Assembly: GCA_963772955.1 (NCBI GenBank)
Contig: CAVYZF010000004.1
Location: 248,001 to 312,000 of the forward strand
Source of the DNA: Gp6-AA40 sp963772955
Lineage (GTDB): Bacteria > Acidobacteriota > Vicinamibacteria > Vicinamibacterales > UBA2999
DNA: 64,000 nt
Reading direction: 5' to 3'
A program made the translations under genes and the position numbers. Shown piece by piece: positions 54,790 through 62,536 of this stretch. Numbering within the stretch: the stretch's first letter is position 1; every line of letters starts with the position of its first letter. The notes under the pieces are model-generated. The model ran no database searches, was not told the DNA's origin, and saw only the letters and a list, made by a program, of their open reading frames with translations.

Positions 54790-57522
54790 GTGCCTCTCAC
54801 TGCTGGCACCCGCCTCGGCCCATATGAGATCACTGCCCAAATCGGTGCGGGCGGCATGGGCGAGGTGTACCAAGCCACCGACACCAAGCTGAAACGCAAG
54901 GTCGCGATCAAAGTCCTTCCCGAGGCGTTTGCTGCCAATCCCGATCGCGTGGCCCGTTTCCACCGCGAAGCGCAGGCCGTGGCGGCGCTCAATCACTCGG
55001 GCATCGCCGCGATTTACGACCTCGCCGAAGCCGGCGGGACCACGTTCCTGGTTTTGGAACTCGTCGAAGGCGAGACGCTCGCCCAGCGACTCGCGCGCGG
55101 CCCGCTCACCGTGGATGAAGCCGTGGGCATCGCGAGACAGATCCTCGAGGCGCTCGGGGCCGCGCACGAGAAGGGGATCTGTCATCGCGACTTGAAGCCT
55201 GCCAACGTCGCGCTGACCCGCGACGGCGCCGTGAAGGTCCTCGACTTCGGCCTCGCGAAGTTTCTGCAGGACCGCGGCACGGAGGGCAATCTCACCGACT
55301 TGTCCACGACCTTTGGCGGCACCTCCGCCGGCGTGGTTCTCGGCACCGTCGGCTACATGTCGCCCGAGCAGGCCAAGGGCCTCGAGGCCGATCAACGTAG
55401 CGACATCTTCTCGTTCGGCTGCATCTTCTTCGAGCTGCTCAGCGGGCGTCGGGCGTTCGAGGGCGACACGCCATCGGAGCAGGTCGCGAACGTGCTCAAG
55501 TCCGACGTCGATCTATCGCGACTTCCGCCAACACTGAACTCGCGTCTCGTCGAGGTGCTGGTGTTCTGCCTCGAGAAGAATCCCAAGCGGCGCTGGCATG
55601 CCGCCGCCGACGTGCGCTTGCTACTCGAAGCCATCGCGGACCTGTCGTCGGCCGCGGAGGACTCGCGCGCGGCCGGCGCCGGGGCGCGGCCGCCCTGGAA
55701 ATGGGCGGTGTCTGTCGCGGCCATCGCCCTGGTCGGCGCGCTCGCTGCCGCCTACGGCGTGTGGAGGCTGCAGCCTCAACCCGCACGCGCCGTCACACGA
55801 TTCTCAATCCCTCTGCCCGAGGGCCAGCAGTTCTCGAATATCGGGCGACCGATCCTCGCGCTGTCGCCTGACGGCACGAACCTCGTGTATGTCGCCAACA
55901 GACGCCTGTACGTCCGGCGCATGTCCGGCAACGAGTCTCGCCCCATCGCCGGCAGCGAGCACACGGGCGCTGTCTTGAACCCGGTCTTTTCTCCCGATGG
56001 CCAATCGGTGGCCTTCGCCTCGGTCGATGACGCCGCGCTCAAGCGGCTGCCGATTTCGGGCGGCGCGCCGGTGACGATCTGCAAGATCGAGGCGCTATTC
56101 GGCCTGAGCTGGAGCGAGGACGGCATCGTGTTCGGCCAGCCCAAGGGGATCCTTCGTGTATCCCCCGCCGGTGGAACGCCCGAGGTCATCGCGTCGGCTG
56201 CCGCCGACGAGATGGTGGAGGCTCCGCAGATGTTGCCAGGTGGAAGGGCGGTGCTCTTCTCGGTCAAGAAATCTGCCGACGGGTGGGACAAGGGTCAGAT
56301 CGTCGTGCAGAACCTGGGAGACGGCGCCCGAAAAACGGTGATCGACGGCGGCGCCGCCGGCATGTACGTTCCCTCGGGTCATCTCGTCTACGCGGTCTCG
56401 ACGGTTCTCTTTGCCGTCCCGTTCAACCTGGACTCGCTCACCGTGAGCGGTGGGGCCGTGTCGATCGTTGAAGGCGTGCTCAGGGGCCGCGTGAGGGCCG
56501 AGGGCCCAACCGCGCCGGCCACCGCCCACTACGCCTATTCGGCGACCGGCTCGCTTGCGTTCATCCCTGGGCCATCGGCGACCGCGTCGACCGAGGCCCG
56601 CGACCTGGCGCTGTTCGATCGGAAAGCCGCGGCGCAGCCGCTCGGACTGCCGCCGGCGCCTTACGCCGCGCCGCGTGTGTCTGCCGACGGCAAGTGGGCC
56701 GTCTTCGAGCGCGGGGACGGCCGCGACGCGGACATTTGGCTGTTCGAGCTGTCAGGCACCAGCGCGATTCGACGCCTGACCTTCGGCGGGAAGAGCCGTG
56801 CGCCCGTATGGGCCGGCGATTCGCAATGGATCATCTTCCAGTCCGATCGAGACGGAGATGGCGGGATCTTGCGCCAGCGCGCTGACGGCTCGGGCACTGC
56901 CGAGCGGCTGACGAGGCCGGACGCTGGAGCGGTTCACATCCCTCAGTCCTTGTCTCCGGATGGAGCGCACTTGCTGTTCACGGTCGTGAAGGATGGTCAG
57001 TCCTCACTGTGGATGCTGGGGATGAAGGACCGCCGCGCGTCTCCGTTCGCAAACGTGCAGTCGCGCTTGCTCGTCGAAGCGGCATTCTCGCCCGATGGCC
57101 GCTGGGTCGCGTACCAGGTGTTCAGGCCGAATGAGGGACGCGGCGAAATCGCGGACTCCTTCGTCCAACCGTTTCCACCGACTGGCGCGACCTACCAAGT
57201 GCCGGTTGAGATCGGGTCCGTCCATCCTGTCTGGTCTCGCAACGGCGACGAAATCTTCACCGGCATTGCCGCGAACAGGGACGCCGTGATCCCTGTGACG
57301 ACTTCCCCGCGGTTTGGCTTTGGGCAACCCGTCGAGTTCGCGCACGGCGCGCGGCTTGGCGGTATTGTGTTCGCGCGGCGTAATGCCGACCTCATGCCGG
57401 ACGGGCGGATCCTGGGCGTGATCTACGCGGGCTCGCAGCAATCTGGAAATCTCAGCACACCGCAGATCGCCGTCGTCCTGAACTGGTTTACTGAGCTTCA
57501 GCAGCGCGTTCCCACGCGCTGA
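54790..57522 (+). CDS. Membrane Ser/Thr kinase with TolB/PD40 beta-propeller
   Basis: 910 residues. Kinase (about 10-285): LGPYEITAQIGAGGMGEVYQATDTKLKRKVAIKVLPE with the Gly loop and Lys, ICHRDLKPANVALTRDGAVKVLDFGLAK with catalytic Asp and DFG, GTVGYMSPEQAKG, SDIFSFGCIFFELLSG. One helix near residues 302-325 (KWAVSVAAIALVGALAAAYGVW). Outside, PD40 blades: ALSPDGTNLVYVAN, FSPDGQSVAFASVD, VSADGKWAVFERGD, LSPDGAHLLFTVV, FSPDGRWVAYQVF. This inside-kinase, outside-propeller plan is abundant in Acidobacteriota. Ligand and targets unknown. Start GTG. Confidence 0.9.
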   Translation: MPLTAGTRLGPYEITAQIGAGGMGEVYQATDTKLKRKVAIKVLPEAFAANPDRVARFHREAQAVAALNHSGIAAIYDLAEAGGTTFLVLELVEGETLAQRLARGPLTVDEAVGIARQILEALGAAHEKGICHRDLKPANVALTRDGAVKVLDFGLAKFLQDRGTEGNLTDLSTTFGGTSAGVVLGTVGYMSPEQAKGLEADQRSDIFSFGCIFFELLSGRRAFEGDTPSEQVANVLKSDVDLSRLPPTLNSRLVEVLVFCLEKNPKRRWHAAADVRLLLEAIADLSSAAEDSRAAGAGARPPWKWAVSVAAIALVGALAAAYGVWRLQPQPARAVTRFSIPLPEGQQFSNIGRPILALSPDGTNLVYVANRRLYVRRMSGNESRPIAGSEHTGAVLNPVFSPDGQSVAFASVDDAALKRLPISGGAPVTICKIEALFGLSWSEDGIVFGQPKGILRVSPAGGTPEVIASAAADEMVEAPQMLPGGRAVLFSVKKSADGWDKGQIVVQNLGDGARKTVIDGGAAGMYVPSGHLVYAVSTVLFAVPFNLDSLTVSGGAVSIVEGVLRGRVRAEGPTAPATAHYAYSATGSLAFIPGPSATASTEARDLALFDRKAAAQPLGLPPAPYAAPRVSADGKWAVFERGDGRDADIWLFELSGTSAIRRLTFGGKSRAPVWAGDSQWIIFQSDRDGDGGILRQRADGSGTAERLTRPDAGAVHIPQSLSPDGAHLLFTVVKDGQSSLWMLGMKDRRASPFANVQSRLLVEAAFSPDGRWVAYQVFRPNEGRGEIADSFVQPFPPTGATYQVPVEIGSVHPVWSRNGDEIFTGIAANRDAVIPVTTSPRFGFGQPVEFAHGARLGGIVFARRNADLMPDGRILGVIYAGSQQSGNLSTPQIAVVLNWFTELQQRVPTR

Positions 57523-57697
57523 CATCAGCACGCGAAATCGGATGAAAATCCGCGGCGCCGTTGCGAGAATGACGGCGGGGCGAGCGGCGAGATCGATCGA
57601 ACCAGTGGAGTATGTGAAGCCGGTGAATTGGCTGATCCGGAACGTGCGTACTTGAGCGAATAAGTGGGCGTGGGGTGCCGCAAGGCCCTGAGAGCCC

Positions 57698-58533
57698 GTG
57701 ACCCTGAGTGAGATAGAGAGGCACGTTCTCCGCTCGCGCCTGGAGAGGCGTATGGCCTATCGAATCGCAGGCGTGGATGTGCACAAGCGGATGCTGGCCG
57801 TGGCGGTGGCGGACGTCGAGGACGACGGAGACTTTCGATTCGAGCGGCAGCAATTCGGGACGAGCCCGAGCCAATTGGAGAGGCTGGCCGCCTGGCTCGT
57901 CGCGGGCGACGTCGAAGAAGTGGTGATGGAATCAACGGCGCAGTACTGGCGGCCGGTGTGGGATGCGTTGGAACGCGGCTCGAGACGCAGGTGCGCCAAT
58001 TGGATGAGGAACTCGCGCAGCTCCTCCGCGAGCACCAGGCCGCCGTCCAACGACTCGCGGCCGTACCCGGCCTCGGCGTCGATTCGGCGCAGCAGATCAT
58101 CGCTGAAGTCGGGCCGAGCGCCGGCACCTTCGCAACCGCGAAGCGCCTCGCGTCGTGGGTCGGTGCCTGTCCCGGACACGACGAAAGCGCTGGTGTCAAT
58201 CACAGCCGTCGATCCCCCAACGGCAATCGCCAAATGCGTCGCCTCCTCAATCAAGCCGCCAACGCCGCAGTGAAGACCAAAGGCAGTATCTTTGAGCTCG
58301 TGTATCGACGGCTGGTGATCCGGCTGGGACATGCGCAAGCGATCGGGGCGATCGCGCACCGGCTGTGTCGACTGGTGTGGAAGATTCTTCACGACGGCGT
58401 TATCTACGAAGAACGAGGGCCGGCCGTCACCAAAGCGCGTGCACAGCGTCGAGCCGCGAAGATGATCCGCGAACTTCGCAGTCTCGGCTATCACGTCGAA
58501 CGCGGACTAGCTCCCGCGAGCACTCTGGCATGA
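57698..58533 (+). pseudogene. IS110-family transposase remnant with large internal deletion
   Basis: The N-terminal part (ATG 57752) is the DEDD/RuvC-like start: MAYRIAGVDVHKRMLAVAVADV, then VVMESTAQYWRPVWDALER. The C-terminal part, in another frame, is the transposase_20 domain: VQRLAAVPGLGVDSAQQIIAEVG, LASWVGACPGHDESAGVNHSRRSPNGNRQMRRLLNQAANAAVKTKGSIFELVYRRL in outline, to YHVERG. The join is near 57975. Compared with the usual 400 or more residues about 200 are missing, and the frame shifts at the join. Dead copy, inserted 175 bases after the kinase gene. No clear terminal repeats. Confidence 0.8.
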
Positions 58534-58770
58534 TCGCGAGAGATTTTCGACCCTGGTTCGAGGAGCTGAAGCGCCTCGTGCCGACAAAGTGAGTCTCGCG
58601 CTCTCTGTCGATGCGTCCTCGCGATTACTCGCGAGTAAGTCGGCAAGGATATTTCTATCGGCACCCGCCACGGATGGAAGCCAGGATCGGCGTCTATCGC
58701 GACCGATAAGACTGCCAATTCCCGTCACTTGGCAAGATGTCCTGAACCTCGTCTCTCGAGGATCGTCCCC

Positions 58771-60147
58771 TCACGTGTTGGCGGTAACGACGGTCGAGAT
58801 GACCGTGCGATCTGCGCACTCCTGGTACGCGTCCCTCGTCTGGCTCAAGGGGAACGTCTTCCCTACCGTCGCTTTCATGTTGATTTGTCCCGTCTCCATC
58901 AGTCTGACGTGGCGGGGAGAGTCGCGCCGGTCATTGGTGCCCCCCCCTGTGCCGGGCCAATGATGCTTCGGACCGTCCGCCCATTGTGACGCCGGAAGCG
59001 AGACAAATGCGTTGCTCGGATGACCGACGCTGCACGTGACGATCGTTCCGATGGACGAACCGAGCTCCCAGCACTGGTTCAGCACCGTGACGCCGGTCGG
59101 GTCAGGTCCCTGTGGAAGTCGTCGCGGCTTGATTTTGTCGCCGCCGACTGCCTCGATCACGTGATGGGGGCCATTTCTGCCTCCACCTGACCAGAGCCGA
59201 TCGGTCTTCTCCTTTGTCATTTCACGGAGGTGCTCGACGAGGACATCGCGGAAGCGGTCGCCGTTGGCGGGCGCGTTCGGGATCGGCTTGCGATCGTTGT
59301 ACTGATTCGGATCGACGACGTCGGTCGCGCCCAGTGTCAGCGCGAGGTCGCGCCGATACGGGATCGGCTCGACGACGATGATCCGTGAAGCCCCTTTCAC
59401 TTTGGCACCCATCACCGAAGCAAGACCGACCGGCCCGGCGCCGAAGATCACCACATCGGACGCCACTTCGACAGGCGCATTCGTCATCGTCATCCCCAGA
59501 CCACAACCGCCCACGCACGTGAGCATCGAGATCTCGACCGGACTCACGCTCGTGAAGATGGGCGTCGCGTACTCTTCATTGACGATCAACAGCTCCGCCA
59601 TCCCGGCGGTCGCCGAATAGACCGGCGTACCATCGGCCATCGTGCACGTGGGCATCGGATTGGCAGCTCCGGTGTTGCGACACTTGTCGGAGCGCATGTT
59701 CAGACAGTTGAAGCATCGTCCGCACGCGGCGTGAAGGTTGACGATGACGCGGTCGCCTACGCGGCAACTGAGCACCTGCGGACCGATGGCTTCGACGACG
59801 CCGACGCCGCCATGACCGACGATGGTTGCCTGGTTGGTCGGAGTGCCTGGTATCAAGACCTGGTCGATGCTGGTGTAGCAGGTCTGGGCGGCTTCCTGAC
59901 GGATCACCAGCTGCCGTCCAGTGATGGGACGGACCGTCAGTTCCAGGACTTCCGGCAGATTCGCCGTGCTGTACTTGACGAAGGCTTTGAACTTTCGTCC
60001 TCCCTGAGCGTTCGTGAGGATCGCGGGTGCCCCGCCCTGATCGGCCAATGTCCCTCGATTGAGCAACGCGGCTCCGCCGCCGAAGGCAGCTGCTGCAGCG
60101 GTCTTCAGAGCACGACGACGAGAGATAGTCGAGCGTTTGGTTGCCAT
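58771..60147 (-). CDS. Tat-exported zinc-type alcohol dehydrogenase (MDR)
   Basis: 458 residues. The N-terminus STISRRRALKTAAAAAFGGGAALLNRG is a twin-arginine signal. The mature part is a medium-chain dehydrogenase: TCYTSIDQVLIPG, IVGHGGVGVVEAIG, structural-zinc cysteines in CGRCFNCLNMRSDKC, and the Rossmann VVIFGAGPVGLASVMGAKVKG. The usual GHE of the catalytic zinc site reads GHG, so the Glu is missing. AGGAGG precedes the ATG, and TAGTAT about 30 bases upstream could be a -10. A folded, cofactor-loaded periplasmic enzyme is implied; substrate unknown. Surrounded by transposon debris. Confidence 0.8.
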   Translation of the reverse strand: MATKRSTISRRRALKTAAAAAFGGGAALLNRGTLADQGGAPAILTNAQGGRKFKAFVKYSTANLPEVLELTVRPITGRQLVIRQEAAQTCYTSIDQVLIPGTPTNQATIVGHGGVGVVEAIGPQVLSCRVGDRVIVNLHAACGRCFNCLNMRSDKCRNTGAANPMPTCTMADGTPVYSATAGMAELLIVNEEYATPIFTSVSPVEISMLTCVGGCGLGMTMTNAPVEVASDVVIFGAGPVGLASVMGAKVKGASRIIVVEPIPYRRDLALTLGATDVVDPNQYNDRKPIPNAPANGDRFRDVLVEHLREMTKEKTDRLWSGGGRNGPHHVIEAVGGDKIKPRRLPQGPDPTGVTVLNQCWELGSSIGTIVTCSVGHPSNAFVSLPASQWADGPKHHWPGTGGGTNDRRDSPRHVRLMETGQINMKATVGKTFPLSQTRDAYQECADRTVISTVVTANT

Positions 60148-60211
60148 GAAACCTCCTGCACGCGATAGCGCTGGAAGATACTACCGAAGCTCGCCGAAGG
60201 CGAGCGAAGGC

Positions 60212-60245
60212 TGGCGGAGAGGGGCGGGATTCGCACCGCTGCCGG
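60212..60245 (-). tRNA. tRNA-Ser 3'-end-like relic (fragment, possible att site)
   Basis: On the minus strand this reads GCGGTGCGAATCCCGC (a T-arm with one base lost and one changed in the T loop), then CCCCTCTCCGCCA, matching the acceptor strand CCTCTCC, discriminator G and CCA of bacterial tRNA-Ser. No 5' half is found. Such 3' fragments are left by integrases that use tRNA genes. It is bracketed by transposon remnants. A chance match is possible. Confidence 0.35.
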
Positions 60246-60252
60246 TTGTTGA

Positions 60253-60393
60253 ACAAAGACCATAACTGCTGGTGTGGACGCCGCGTCAACGAACCCCGCT
60301 GTCGCCAAGAGCTTCATCGACTTCCTCGCATCGTCGGCAGCCATCAGGATCATCCGGAAAACGTCGCTCGAAGGCGTCGCCGTGGAGCATTAA
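60253..60393 (+). pseudogene. C-terminal scrap of a ModA-like substrate-binding protein
   Basis: 46 residues, open from 60253 to TAA: TITAGVDAASTNPAVAKSFIDFLASSAAIRIIRKTSLEG. This matches the end of periplasmic molybdate-type binding proteins (..p.aA.alidFLtSpaa..vi...G.ep). No start codon or upstream domain; a stop codon closes the frame just before. From 60394 to 60585 I see nothing recognisable. Confidence 0.5.
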
Positions 60394-60585
60394 GGCGCGG
60401 CTATGGCTGCGATTCCCGATTGCCGAAGTGTCCTGATTCGACGAATGCGCGAGTTCGGCACTGGTAGCCCGGCATCAGGGATAGCGTAGGCGACCCGTCG
60501 GACTGCGGGAGTTGCAGGTTAATGGTCGCCAACGCGCAGCCGCGTTGCTTAGGAGTGATGGTGTGCGACCGGCCTTTCACGCGGA

Positions 60586-60630
60586 TTAGTAACGGTGTGC
60601 AAACTCGGCGAGTCGGCTTTTGAAAACCGA
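60586..60630 (+). repeat. Direct repeat, left copy, flanking the IS1380 remnant
   Basis: TTAGTAACGGT (60586-60596) and GGCTTTTGAAAACCGA (60615-60630) recur in the same order and orientation at 62118-62156, with an 18-base instead of 12-base middle. TCGGCTTTTGAAAACCGA is nearly palindromic. ACTCGGCGAGT in the middle forms a second small hairpin. Confidence 0.55.
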
Positions 60631-60710
60631 AAAAGGCCTTCCGTTGTGGTCGAAGAGAGGTGCCACTGCGGCGACACTCAGGAGCGCTCAACGTAGAAGG
60701 CCACCGGACG

Positions 60711-62098
60711 TGAGACGAAGCAGAACCGATTTGCGCGCGCGAGTCAATGGGGATGTGCAGCTGGAGTTCGCGGATATTGCGCTCAGCTCGATGCGGGCCG
60801 CGAATTGTTCGGTCGTCTACCTGCGCGGCCACGGGGTTGCAATCGCGCTGGTCCGGGACGCCATGGCCGGGACGGCCGCATGGAGCGACTTGGGGCAGTC
60901 GCGATGGTGCGGCTGACTGATCGGGGCTGCTGGTCGTCGGCGGCCGCCGCCTGCGGCATGTGGCCTTCGTCCAGGATGATCCGCTGTTCAAACGCTTCTG
61001 CGAAGTGCGAGGTCGTGCCGAACGGCGCGCACGGTGAGTCGGTGGCTGCAGGGCTTCACGATGACGACGCGATCGCGCATCTGCAGGCGATCAACACCGC
61101 GGTGATCGCGCGCGTGTTGGCGACGCTCGGGGTGCGCACGTGGACGATCGACGTGGACGGCGTGGTGGTGTCGACCGGCCTGCAGGTCGAGCGGGCCTTC
61201 CGCGGCTTCAATCCCCATCACCGGAAGGTCCCGAGTTACTACCCCATCATGGCGCACTTGGCGGAGACGACCCACGTGCTGCGCGTGAAGAATCGGTCGG
61301 GCAACGTGCACGACGGGAAAGCGGGCCTGCCGTTCTTGCGCGACCTGTGGACCCAATTGGGCACGCTCCTGCCGCGCGGCGGGACCGTCCGCTTTCGCAT
61401 GGATGGCGCGTTTTTCCGACAGGATGTGCTGCAGTGGCTTGCGACGCGGAAGGCCGGCTACGCCATCAAGGTGCCGTTCTATCGCTGGCTCGATCTGCAG
61501 CAGTACATCCGGGCGCAGCCGACCTGGAAGCCCGTGGCGCCGGACGTCACGGGCTTCGTCGTCCCGCACGCGGCGACGCCGTGGGGCCGTCCCGTGTGGG
61601 TGGCGATCTACCGGAAGCATGTGCACCATCGGGCGACGAAAAACTATCAGTTGGATCTGTTCGACCCGAACGATGGGCACTACGAATACTCCGCCGTGAC
61701 GAGCAACTTGGACCTCACGCTCGCGAACCTGTGGCGATTTGCGTGCGGTCGTGGCAATCACGAGAAGACCATTGCGCAGCTCAAGAGCGGGCTGGCCTTC
61801 CACACGGTCCCGACCATGACCTACGCGGCCAACAGCGCGTGGCAGCAACTGGTGGTCCTCACGCACAACCTGCTAACGAACTTTCAACTCGAGACCGGCG
61901 CGGCGCGGCGCGCCCCGCTCGCGGAAACGGACGGTGCTGCCGGTGCTCCAGACTATTCAGTCGCTCCGCTTCGCATTTTTCAACCGCGCGGCCCAACTCG
62001 TGCGGCCCCAGGGCGCCCTGCGGCTGCGCCTGATGGACAATCTCGAAACCCGGCGGAGCTATGAACGGGTCGCTCGCGCACTCGCACGCGCGGCCTGA
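60711..62098 (+). pseudogene. IS1380-family transposase remnant, several frameshifts
   Basis: Longest open part (61030-61920) is the DDE core: AINTAVIARVLATLGVRTWTIDVDGVVVSTGLQVERAFRGFNPHHRKVPSYYPIMAHLAETTHVLRVKNRSGNVHDG in outline, later RFRMDGAFFRQDVLQWL and YEYSAVTSNL, GRGNHEKTIAQLKSGLAFH (the DDE Glu region). Pieces of the N-terminus are in other frames (VQLEFADIAL, then DAGRELFGRL, DDPLFKRFCEVRGRAE, TVSRWLQGF), and the C-terminus (SLRFAFFNRAAQLVRPQGALRLRLMDN) resumes in another frame after about 61925. At least four breaks; not functional. Confidence 0.75.
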
Positions 62099-62117
62099 GT
62101 TTCTGTCACATTGAGGT

Positions 62118-62156
62118 TAGTAACGGTTCATCGGCAAGTGGCTTTTGAAAACCGAG
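62118..62156 (+). repeat. Direct repeat, right copy, flanking the IS1380 remnant
   Basis: TTAGTAACGGT (62118-62128) and GGCTTTTGAAAACCGA (62141-62156), the second copy of the 60586 element. The homology of the adjacent ADOP scrap is lost at the outer edge of this copy, near 62156-62165, so the repeat marks the boundary of the inserted DNA. Confidence 0.55.
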
Positions 62157-62490
62157 CCTCGAGATCAAAAGTCACTGCGGCGTTGCTCATTACGTATCCC
62201 GTTGATTCCGCGACAGCGCTACGCAGATCACCCCAACCCCGCACCGGGAAGTTGCCCAACTCGAGTGTCATTGGAATGATGCTGACGTAGGCCGCCGACG
62301 TGATGCCTGGAAACGCACGTGCCCCAGCCAACACGCGTGAGTAGAACTCGGCACGCGAGGGGGACGGCATCGACAGGGGGAAGACCATCTTCAGCGTCAG
62401 CACACCCTCGGCGCGGAATCCCGTCTCGACAGCCTGGACGCGCCAGCTCGCCTCGAGCAGCAGGCCAATCGCCACGAGTAAAGAGCGCGA
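62128..62490 (-). pseudogene. Internal fragment of an ADOP-type permease
   Basis: About 120 residues from the middle of an ADOP protein: SLLVAIGLLLEASWRVQAVETGFRAEGVLTLKMVFPLSMPSPSRAEFYSRVLAGARAFPGITSAAYVSIIPM in outline. This is the helix before, and the first half of, the second periplasmic domain. The end near the repeat (FDLEARFSKATCR) is foreign sequence. Both the N-terminal half and the C-terminal permease core are missing. It is not a piece of the 51271 gene, which differs in sequence here. Confidence 0.7.
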
Positions 62491-62536
62491 GTTGACATCA
62501 CTGCAGTACGCAGGACGAGCGGTGCTGGGTATCCGC

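Noticed and set aside
58622..58640. ACTCGCGAGT palindrome and surrounding 237-base gap after the IS110 remnant
   Set aside because: No open frame, repeat partner or terminator tract was found; nothing supportable in 58534-58770.
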